From: Cryptomeria japonica
Taxonomy: Eukaryota; Streptophyta; Pinopsida; Cupressales; Cupressaceae
NCBI RefSeq assembly: GCF_030272615.1
Contig: NC_081414.1
Coordinates: 916,863,509 to 916,927,508, forward strand
Direction of reading: 5' to 3'
Length of the DNA stretch: 64,000 bases
In this document: in pieces, positions 55,197 to 64,000 of the stretch
How the letters are laid out: the number at the start of each line of letters is the position of its first letter
Numbering within the stretch: position 1 is the stretch's first letter
Position numbers and translations under genes: made by a program
The notes under the pieces: model-generated
What the model was told of the DNA's origin: nothing
Database searches by the model: none
The model's input: only the letters and a program-made list of their open reading frames with translations

Positions 55197-55553
55197 TGTT
55201 AGAGTAAAAGGTATTAGTTTACTTAATTAATTAAATCATATTGATTTAATAATTAAGTCACCTTTTCTCTTTTTCACTTAAGCTAAATTTAGGAAGCTAA
55301 ACTTTGGAATATTAATAATTAATTCTTTATTAATTATTAATTGCTTTTAGGGTTTATATTTTTTAGGTTTTGATCTCCTTTTATAAGGATTGATCCCTTT
55401 GTAATCCTTAACCAATCTGATTATCATTATTGCATATTCTTGCTTTGGGTTTTCAAAGCAATCTTTGTGTTTTTTGAATCTTCCATTGTTGTGAGAGGTT
55501 ATTTGCATACAGGTTTTCATTAGGTTCTGAGGTTGTATTCTACAACTTTAACA
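55197..55553 (+). repeat. Ty1/copia LTR (357 bp)
   Basis: TGTTAGAGTAAAAGG to CTTTAACA, followed at once by TGGTATCCGAGC. A TTTTATAAGGATT TATA-like sequence lies near 55379. No partner LTR is seen in the window. Confidence 0.75.
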
Positions 55554-55565
55554 TGGTATCCGAGC
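55554..55565 (+). other. Copia primer binding site, initiator-Met type
   Basis: TGGTATCCGAGC directly after the LTR, one base from the standard initiator-Met site of Ty1/copia elements. Confidence 0.8.
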
Positions 55566-57325
55566 TTCAGACCTAAGGCTTTCCTATTCTTCGGATTGGG
55601 AGATTGTACCTATAGCAGGTCTTATGTGCAATTTGGGTTGATTTGGACCTCACCATTGAATTTGACATGTCAAATAGTCAAGATTGACCTTTTGTTTATC
55701 AATTTTTGATTCATGTGGCCAGATCTATGAGGGTTTGAAGACTCAACCTTTTTTTTTGTGATGCAAGGGGCACCTTTTTTTCGGAGCAATTTGGACCCAA
55801 AAGGACCTCATGATTGGATTCAGTAGGCCAATTCCATGAATTTTGATATATAATTTGCCTATTTTCGGTGATAGGGGCATTTGGGACATGATTTTTTATT
55901 GGCACATTTTTCGAGACACAGAAAATCATACGACCATAGCTGCACTTGCGTCAGAAATATTTTTAAAAAAATCAACTGGATTAAAAAAAATAAAATTTGA
56001 TTGCTGGGTTTTTAATTTTTTGTTTTGTTAAAACAAAAAAAATCAAGTTGGTGCATGTTATAATTTTTTTTTTTAATTAAAAAAAAAACAAGTCAACCCT
56101 TTGTAGCAAAAGTACATTACATCAGTGTCGACGTCAGTGGTACAGGCAGCAGTATGAGCGAATTGCATGGCCCCTGAGACCCTCTTTGTTCCCTAAAAGA
56201 GAGGTTTTTTGCTTTTGGTCATAACTTCGGCATACGATATCATTTTTTGACAATTGAGATTTCGTCAGAAAGCCGGTTTGCCTACTTTCCAGATTTGTGG
56301 GTTTCATAACCTCTTTTTGTTGTCAGTACATTTTATAGCCATTTGAAGTCAAAAGTGTTGTTTTCAGTCCCAAGCTCATAACGTTTTGCCAGTTTCTATG
56401 TTTTTCGTGATTCCAGTGGCGTTGGGATGGTGTTTTAGAGCTCTTCACAACCATCCAAGAACTTTTTCCAGATTTTACTCCAAGTACAATTTATTTAGTT
56501 TTTTGCGTTTTCACAATCTGGTGAATTACTTGGACAAATGAGCTCGTGGAAACTTCTAGTTTGTGTGGGATGACTCTTTTTTGGTTGTTCTTCATGTATT
56601 TCTAGTATTATGTCTTTTTTGACATTCTGAGCTTTCATTGTAAGAACTTATTATTTTGTAATTGCACTAAGATAAAGTGCCTCTGTATTGCACATGTATT
56701 ATGGAATCTTGCACATCAGTTTTGTGCCTTATTGTACTCACATTATGATATAAAGTGCCAGGGGGGTTTGATGTTTGCATTTGTTTGCACAGTTAGATGT
56801 TATTGGTTCTTCTTCATGCACTACATTATGGCTTTCAAATTTAGTGTACCTGTCATACCTCTCCCTTGCCAACCTTATTGGGGGGTGGGGGGGGTTCTAC
56901 TATTGGTGCTAATGATTCCTTGGTTTCGTGTTGGAGTGAGCTATGCATTCAGTATGTGTTCCTATGTACTAGGCGAAAGAAGCCGTTGGTTACCCATGCA
57001 TTTTGGTGGGATACTTAACACATGGACACTGTTGCATTCCTATTTCTGGAGGCGACCTTCCATTTTTTCATTTGATCAGTTTTTTAGATTGTTGGTACTT
57101 GTGCCATCTTGATGTAGGAGCATCCCTCGTCAATGTGCAATCTTGCATCAACTAAAAATATTTCCTTTCAGTTTTCTCTTGTTTAGTTCTTTGTGCAGTT
57201 TTCCATGTTCTTACTGGTAGTTGCTTGTTCTTCATGGCAGATCTTATTTTCGATTTCCAAATGGTTGATGTGCTTGATTTTGCAAGGAAAGCATAGTGCA
57301 GAAAAATACTTTCCTAATATCAATT
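55566..57325 (+). other. Leader-like remnant of a copia element, no coding region seen
   Basis: 1.76 kb of non-coding sequence after the primer site. It repeats phrases such as TTTTGATTCATG and CATGATTGGATTCAG but has no gag or pol. A G run lies at 56881-56895. The short frame at 56732-57112 is Phe/Val-rich and unlike known families. Either an internally deleted element or a leader cut by the next element. Confidence 0.5.
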
Positions 57326-58553
57326 TGTAGGGGAAACTAGACTAGTGTGTTTAATAACTTTATAGAATACTAAGATTAACATATACGAAACAAAGACAAT
57401 GTCAGAATTCAAACAAACACAGAGATAAACACCATGAATTTACATGGGAAACCCTTTTGGGAAAAAACCCACCACCGACAACAAGATCACTTTATTTTCA
57501 GCACATAAACTTTAAAATAAATTTTTTTATCACAAAACATATGTTCACTATGATCACTTTGGTTACACACCATAGTATACGGCTTATCATCAAAACAACA
57601 ACCATGTTCGAGTCTCCTCTTGGCTTCATATACATTTTCATGTTGACCGCTCAACTGTCAGTTTGCACCAATCGGTTAGACATCTAACTGTCTGCGTCGG
57701 TCTACGTTCGTCAGAAAATAATTATCCCACATGCATCAAGGACTTGAACCGGTTCATATTAAAAAAACCCCAGCCCAGACAAGTCGACTCCATTGGGTAT
57801 TGGGAAGACAAACAATAAACTATCTTGAATGTTTGATATTTTTCTCTATGCTCCACCATGTGGCACCCCCTGATTGGTTTCAGGTCCCTGCTTTGACATC
57901 TTAGCATGACCACATTATCTGCCCAGAATTCTTCTTTGTCGCTGGGTCATGATGGAAAGTCTCATGAGAAATTTCCCATCGCAACCTAGTGACCATTGTT
58001 AGATCTTCTATGATTGTTGTTCAATCATTTTGATCTACTTGGCCTTTAATTCGCCTTAGCTGCTCTCCTACTAGGTCCCACCACTTGGTCGCCATGTCAT
58101 GAGGAATATACTAATGAGCAGTTTCCCATCGCAACATAACGAACACTGTAGGATCAATCTTGATCGCCATTCGATCATCTCCGATCTGCACGACCCTTAT
58201 CTCGTCTAAACCTCTCACTTATGTTGGGCCCCACCATGGTCGCCAAGTCACAGGAAATAACATATGTGCATCTTTCCATAGCGGTAAAGTGATGACCGTT
58301 GGATCAGGATTTAATCTACAAGTCTTTTATCCTTTCATCCATCTGATAACCGATGCTACTTGATGACCAAAGATGACTTCGTCGATTCATCGAGATGACT
58401 TCAAACTTGCTACTCTGAGCTCCAATATGTTGAGTTCATCGACAAAGGATATACTGATAGAATTCATATATTTTCTTCACACTGTTTCATCGGCCAAAGT
58501 TAACCTGACGAGTATGAACAAAGGTCAAGTGAATTAGAGGCATAATTCCAACA
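57326..58553 (-). repeat. 3' LTR of truncated copia element
   Basis: On the minus strand it runs from TGTTGGAATTATGCCTC at 58553 to CCCCTACA at 57326. It contains a GTTTTTTCCCAAAAGGGTTT segment typical of plant copia R/U5 regions. A weak purine stretch (AAGTGTGAGTT) lies just before it. The lower end is inferred. Confidence 0.6.
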
Positions 58554-58604
58554 AACTCACACTTGATGAGGAATTCACTAGACTACTTGGGCACTTTCCA
58601 AACG

Positions 58605-58952
58605 TTATAGAGAGGGATGGGTATTGAGACCCATCGAGTTAGAAGACCACCTGAACTTGTGAGTGCTCACCAATTTTTTTAATGCATCCGCAACATTTTT
58701 GTGAGTGTCTACCTTGTTCAGATTAACATTTCCATCTTCTACCATGTCACACAAAAAATGGAATTGCACATCTATATGTTTAGACTTGACATGGTATGTA
58801 GGATTATTTACTAAACATATAGCACTTTGAGTGTCACTTCGTACTTCAACCTGCCCTGCATCAAAACCAATATCTATACTCAAATGCCTGAGCCAAACAA
58901 CTTCTTTACAAGCATGTGTGGCTGCCATGTACTCTACCTCTATAGTGGACAA
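58605..58952 (-). pseudogene. Copia RNase H
   Basis: 115 codons: STIEVEYMAATHACKEVVWLR, IRSDTQSAI-like VEVRSDTQSAICLVNNPTYH, KSKHIDVQFHFLCDMVEDG and VADALKKLVSTHKF. These are the standard C-terminal blocks of plant Ty1/copia polyproteins. It ends with the family-like stop just before the LTR. Open by itself but separated from RT by one stop. Confidence 0.88.
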
Positions 58953-58964
58953 AGTGACTATAGA

Positions 58965-59642
58965 CTATTGTTTTCTCATCCAACTTATTGCTCCACCATT
59001 CAGAACAAAAATGTATCCACTGGTGGATCTTCTGCTGTCAGTGTCCCCTACCCAATCAAAATCTGCATAACCACAAATGCTGAGAGTTTTCTTTGAATCA
59101 TCCAGATTACCATGATAACATAATGTAAAGTCTAAAGTACCCTTTAGATATCTGAAAACTCTCTTTACCACATCCCAATGTGTTCTTCCTAGGTTTGATA
59201 TAAATCTGCTTAATACTCCCAGTGGTTGGGCAATGTCTAGCCTTGTACAAACCATTGCATAAATCAAGTTGCCAATAGCACTTGCATAAGGTATACTCTT
59301 CATGTCATCTATCTCCTCTGGAGATTTCAGAATGTCATGCACAAACAGTTTGGTTCCCTGCAAAATAGGAACAACCTATTGTTTACAGTCAGACATATTA
59401 AACTTATCAAGAACACTAGTGATGTACTTTCTCTAGTTGAGCTAGATTTTTCTCTTAGACCCATCCCTCTTGATTTCCATTCCCAGAATGTAGTTTGTTG
59501 ACCCCAAATATTTCATTTTGAACTTCAAGGATAATTGGGACTTCAAGTCTGAGATCATACCTCTGTTATTTCCAAGGAACAACATGTCATCAACATACAA
59601 AGCAATAATAAGGATCTTATCATCTTCAACCTTGTAGTACAC
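58965..59642 (-). pseudogene. Copia reverse transcriptase C-terminal part
   Basis: Two open pieces. The upper (59642-59442) has YYKVEDDKILIIALYVDDML with the catalytic YVDD and KYLGSTNYILGMEI. The lower (59363-58965) has SIPYASAIGNLIYAMVCTR, DIAQPLGVLSRF, WDVVKRVFRYLKGT and GYADFDWVGDTDSRRSTSGY. The gap between them contains stops. The upstream RT, integrase and Gag are absent because of the junction near 59655. Confidence 0.88.
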
Positions 59643-59655
59643 ACAATAATCGACT

Positions 59656-60850
59656 TTTGAATTCCATAAGAGAAAGGGTCATAAAATAGGAAATTGTCAT
59701 TGACTGAAAAACATCATACAAGATCTTATTGATAGAGGTGACATTGAGATTGAAGGACACTCATCCAATCAAGAACATGAGATGTTTAAGGAACCATTCC
59801 CAAAGCATGACAAGGGAAAAACTGTAGCCACAGATGACCAAACCAACTATACCAGAGCATCCTATAACTATGATTCAACTATCAATCATATTTTGATGGA
59901 CAATTATGTCTCTACCATTATCATCAAAGACAAAATGCCAGAGAATTCTACCCAAAGACCCAAGATTGTCCTAAAAGGCATTGGATCTTCTTTCGAACCT
60001 ACCTCTGAATGTAATGATACAACTCATCAAGGTAAATTCACTTTGTAAGGTGCTCTAGCTAAAAACACTGCTTCCTCATCAACCAAGCCTAAGTATGATC
60101 TTGTAGAACAATTAGGGAAGACACCCGCACTTACCTCAATCCTTGAGCTCTTACGCATATCCCCCGCACATAAAGCCATTCTTGACAAAATCTTGAGAGA
60201 CACTTTTGTTCCTACTGATCTAAATGTGGACCAGTTTCAAGCCATGGTGGGATACCTTTCTATTCAACACTCCCTTACATTCACAGAAGCCAATGACACC
60301 TTCGTAAGTCAGCCACATAAGGCACCATGACACATTGAAGCCTTCATACACAAACATCAAATAAAACGAGTCCTGATAGATGGAGGAGCGGGTCTAAACA
60401 TTTGTACATTGAGCACTATTAAACAATTGGGATATTCTGATAAAGTTGTCAATTCTACAAACAAAATTACTATTAAGGCATATGATGATGAAGAGCGTTC
60501 ATCCAAGGGCATAGTCACCTTACCTCACAGAGTTGGGCCAATTACAAAGGATGTGGTTTGTCAAGTCCTAGACCTAGATCTTACATACAACATATTACTA
60601 GGACATCCTTGGATTCATGAAATGAGGGTAGTTCCATCTACGTACCACCAATGCATTAAATTTCCTCACAATGGAGTTGAAATAATAGTTAATGGAGATC
60701 CTAATCCATTCATATACTGCAATAACTTGAGACCAAAAACTGAGACGATCATTCCAAGTAATCGTGAAGTTGTTCCTTCTTTTGAATACATTGATCTTGA
60801 ATCATTAAAACCTTTGACATCAAAACAAGGTGAGCTTAAAGGCAAATTCT
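59656..60850 (+). pseudogene. T3 gag end and protease
   Basis: Starts at the second half of the zinc knuckle (HKIGNCH, TGA, LKNIIQDLIDRG). The pre-protease part runs to KYDLVEQLGKTP; TAA near 60046 and TGA near 60328 interrupt it. The protease shows VLIDGGAGLNICT (active-site Asp kept), TYNILLGHPWIHEM and VNGDPN, open from 60409. TAG ends the frame at 60850. Confidence 0.82.
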
Positions 60851-62190
60851 AGGACAAGGGCATGGGTGAATACACTTTGAATCAAACCATGTACTTACGA
60901 CAAGTCATGAGTTCACCAAAAGAATATGGAAGACCACATCCTAATAAGTAGGTATCTATCATTATAGTCAAATGGGACCCTACTATATTTCAAAGATGGG
61001 GTGAACTGGAAGAGGAAGACTTATACAAAATGCTTTACAAAGACCCTAAAAATGATACATGAGATCATATCAGCATACCATGTGAAAAGTATGGCAAAGG
61101 GTTCAAGATCCTACAAAAATTTGGGTATGATGGGAAAAGTCCTCTTGGCTTAAGAAAGGAAGGCATCATTGAACCTTTACAACCTGAATTGGCATTCAAA
61201 AAGGAGCACTCGAAAGGACTTGGTTTCATGAGTTCCAAGGTAAATGCTCAAAAGACAGAAGAAGCATTACAAATCAAAGGTGCCAAAATTCATCAAGAGA
61301 ATCACTATTCCACAAACTCCAATGAGTCGGAATGGGGTTCAGACAAATCCTCTAGTGACTATGAACTTAATCAGACATTTAGAGAACAAGGTGAGCCCAC
61401 AAAAGAAGAGGAATTTTATAGAAAATTCAAAGTTGGTTAAGAAACAACCCCGGAGGATCCCGTACAGTGCTTGCCTCTAGGTCCTAGGTTGAAATCACAT
61501 AGAATGAGAACACCTATCCTAGAATGTGCTACTAGCGATGAAAATTTGGATCCGTTCATGATTGAGACTGATGAGGAGAGTGCCAATGATGACCTCGATA
61601 ACTACCTCGACATACCTGAATATAATTGCATCTTCACTCTTAACTCCACTGAATTTGAAGACATCAAATGCATTCCCCTTGTTCACCACCAACTTATTGA
61701 CTGGGACCATGAAGGACCTACACAGTTTGACACATTTCAAAATGATGAAGCTTTTATTGACTATCTGGGCATACGAGATGATCTTCCCCCCCGGGACCAT
61801 AAAATGAGATACACCATATAGCTCAACAACATGGCATATTTTGGTGATTGTGTCAGGCCTTCCAGTCGCAAAAATATAAAAATAAAAATGAATCAAGGGC
61901 CTTATGGCGAAAACCACATTGTGGCACTGTTTGACCCTAAGAAAGTAAAAAGAAAGGATGTATCTAAGGATGAAAAACCTCTCTGAGGCACTCGAAGATG
62001 GAAGGCTCGACATTCTCCCAACATCATATCAAGAAAAGTCATCCATGTTGGTAGAGGAGACTATCAAAACAAACATTGGCATAGAAGAAGTTCCACACAA
62101 CATATTCCTGGCTCAATCTTTGACAAAGTCAGAAGTCAAAGTTCATAAGTTTCTTCATAGAATGACAAATCAACTTTGCATGGTCATACG
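60851..62190 (+). pseudogene. T3 linker with G-patch-like segment
   Basis: Same order as T2: a WDPTIFQRWGELEEEDLYKM block, then CEKYGKGFKILQKFGYDGKS with PLGLRKEG (G-patch-like) and KGLGF, an acidic stretch, DWDHEGPTQFDTF, and a terminal block before RT. It stays in one frame near 61440 where T2 has an extra base, so that frameshift is private to T2. Stops include TAA 61438 and TAG 61819. Confidence 0.75.
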
Positions 62191-62819
62191 CTGATATGCT
62201 TGGATTGGATCCGGATTTGGTAATGCATCATTTGACAGTTAAACTGGGGGCAAAACCAGTGAAACAGAAATTGAGAAAGATGCATCTACAAGTCACATTA
62301 TTAGTCAAAGCAAAGCTTGAGAAATTATTGGATGTCGGATTTATACACCTAATTGATTATCCTGAATGGATCTCCAACTTACTACCTGTCAGTAAACCAG
62401 ATCGTAGTATAAGAATATATACATTTACTTGTCCTTGGGGAACCTTCTACTGGAATGTCATGCCCTTTGGGATAAAAAATGCAGGTGCTACATATCAAAG
62501 AGCCATGACTACTATCTTTCATGATCTCATGCACATTACTATGGAAGATTATGTTGATGACCTCTTGGGCAAATCAATAGATAGAGATACACATTTGGAA
62601 ATACTTTCAGTCATCTTTAATCAGTTGGAAAAGTATAAAGTAAGATTAAACCCCAAGAAATGTGTCTTTGGAGTAACCTCCACGAAGCTCCTAGGATTCA
62701 TTGTCTCAAAAAGAGGAATCGAAGCCGATCCAACAAAAGTGAAGGCCATCCTAGAGATGCAACCACCAAGGAATATCAGCCAACTTCGATCTTTGCAAGG
62801 GAGACTCCAGTCCATATGA
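62191..62819 (+). pseudogene. pol: T3 reverse transcriptase with internal deletion
   Basis: It opens MLGLDPDLVMHHLTVK and KPVKQKLRKMHLQV. Near 62425 about 170 bp are missing relative to T2, removing the IDFRDINKACPKDDFP to PEDQHKTS block, which includes the first catalytic Asp (LMDGFSG). It resumes TFTCPWGTFYWNVMPFG and keeps YVDDLLGKS. The frame survives the deletion. The protein could not polymerise. It ends at the TGA shared with T2. Confidence 0.87.
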
Positions 62820-64000
62820 AGATTCATAGCACAACTTGCAAATAAGTGTAATCCTTTTCAGCACTTGCTACATAAAACATCAAATTCAAATGGGATGATA
62901 ATTATCAACGAGCTTTCTAGACACTCAAAGATTATCTTCTGAATCCACCAGTTTTGATGCCACCAGTTCCAGATCAACCCCTATTACTATACATATCAGC
63001 AACTTCAACAACACTAGGGGCACTTTTAGCACAACATGTTGCTGAGGGCAAAGAAAAGGCAGCATACTATATCAGTTGCACATTGGTGGGATATGAGATA
63101 AACTACACACCAATTGAGTGTGTATGTCTTGCTGTGGTCTTTGCTTCATAGAAATTATGACATTACATGCTAACTCATAACACTAAGTTGGTTTCAAGGA
63201 TCGATCCATTGAAATACCTTCTTAATAAAGCAACACTTACCGGGCGACTAGCCAAATGGGTGATGCTCCTGAGTGAATTCGACATCGAGTATGTGGATAG
63301 AAAAGAAATAAAAGGACAAGCTATCACAAATCAGTTAGCAGATGCTCCCATGTTAGATGATGTTCCTCTAATTTCATAATTTCCAGATGAATCCATTTTA
63401 ACAGTGTCACATGCAAAGCCTTGGCAACTATACTTTGACGGCTCATACACACAACATGGGGTAGGCGCTGACATCCTATTCATAACTCCTCAAGGGGATT
63501 CTATACCAAAATCATATCGATTATTATTTCCCTGCACTAATAACATAGTGGAATATGAGGCATTAACAATTGGATAACAGATTGCAGTTCAGTGGAAGAT
63601 CCAGGGACTTCGTGTTTTTGGGGACTCTCAACTTGTAATTCATCAAGCAACTAATGACTACAAAACAAAGGATGAGAAATTAATGCCCTATAAAAGAATG
63701 GTGGATGACTTGAAACAACAATTCACGAAGATAGACTTTGAGCAAATACCAAGAGAGCAGAATCGAGCTATGGATGCAATGGCTACAATTCACTAATTGA
63801 TCTACCACCGAATGAGACCTGCTATGAGTTCTTGGTGGATAACCTTTTGGTTCCCTCATATGAGATCACTTCTACTAAGATGATATGTATTGTTGGTCCT
63901 GAGTCCCAGTTATATGGTACCATTTTTGCATACCTTCGTGACACTATATTACCTCCTGACCTATCCAATAACCAGCATCGCACTTTCATTTGCCAATCTT
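62820..64000 (+). pseudogene. pol: T3 RNase H, aRNH and start of integrase
   Basis: RNase H: PLLLYISATSTTLGALLAQH, YEINYTPIECVCLAVVFAS with a TAG before KL. The tether LTGRLAKWVMLLSEFDIEYV is intact, then TAA 63377. aRNH: WQLYFDGSYTQHGVGADI, VEYEALT and FGDSQLVIHQ, with TAA near 63576. NRAMDAMATI keeps the fourth Asp, then a 2-base-type frame change near 63790. The window ends before the HHCC finger. Confidence 0.82.

Larger units (their letters stand above)
57326..59655 (-). mobile_element. Truncated Ty1/copia element
   Basis: Minus strand. The 3' LTR is 58553-57326 and the coding remnant above it ends abruptly at about 59655 where T3 sequence starts. Only RT C-terminus and RNase H remain, so more than half of the element is missing. 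There is no 5' LTR. Confidence 0.8.
59656..64000 (+). mobile_element. T3: broken Tat-lineage Ty3 copy, continues past the window
   Basis: Collinear with T2 from about 22290 to 26800 at high identity. It starts in the Gag knuckle with no LTR, joined to copia DNA. It shares with T2 the TGA after the knuckle, the TGA before the FAWSYADM block and the TGA before RFIAQL, but differs at other stops. It has its own 170-bp deletion in RT. It is a separate defective relative, not a duplicate made after T2 decayed. Confidence 0.88.

Noticed and set aside
56732-57112. 126-codon Phe/Val-rich frame as a membrane protein gene
   Set aside because: No start context, no homology, lies in copia leader-like DNA; hydrophobicity comes from T-rich sequence.
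1-64000. Host genes, tRNA or rRNA genes
   Set aside because: I looked for conserved host-type frames and for tRNA-like cloverleaf boxes and saw none that I could support.

Overview
The window reads as repeat-rich nuclear DNA of a large-genome seed plant. A gymnosperm is my best guess, from the very long Ty3 LTRs, the nested decayed elements and the absence of a recognisable host gene in 64 kb, but nothing here proves the taxon. I found no rRNA, tRNA, CRISPR array or intact single-copy gene.

Layout. (1) 855-13684: a complete Tat-lineage Ty3 (gypsy) retrotransposon, T1, with a perfect 5-bp target duplication. It carries a sense pro-RT-RNaseH-aRNH-integrase frame and, on the opposite strand near its 3' end, a three-exon gene with a plant mobile domain (PMD). 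(2) 14018-17457: debris of another Ty3 element (LTR, primer site, gag) abutting an inverted protease fragment. (3) 17458-33531: a second complete Tat-lineage element, T2, with a perfect 5-bp duplication, a real Gag, a decayed pol and its own antisense spliced PMD gene. (4) 33537-39190: minus-strand Ty3 chromovirus-like integrase and an LTR longer than 4 kb that T2 interrupts; the LTR holds a ladder of eleven 33-nt imperfect hairpins. (5) 40510-42141: an unrecognised decayed minus-strand gene. (6) 42361-48475: an LTR element, U4, with one long unrecognised frame and no visible pol. (7) 48480-54420: a minus-strand L1-type LINE. (8) 54896-55126: a long near-perfect inverted repeat. (9) 55197-59655: two Ty1/copia remnants. 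(10) 59656-64000: a broken third Tat copy, T3, closely related to T2.

How parts relate. T1 and T2 share one architecture: sense LTR, primer site and pol; then a spacer; then an antisense gene made of a short first exon, a phase-0 intron and a PMD exon. In both, the first antisense intron holds an array with a period of about 20 bp, yet the two arrays differ in sequence. T2 repeats its array motif in the sense leader, in matching orientation relative to each gene. T1 has a related GC-rich motif in its LTR, and the chromovirus-like hairpins share that core. T1 has no recognisable Gag. T2 and T3 share several in-frame stop codons. Together these suggest defective families mobilised in trans. Almost all coding damage is nonsense of the type expected from C-to-T change.

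Coordinates of domains, introns and LTR identity were worked out by eye and should be read as good to a few bases.
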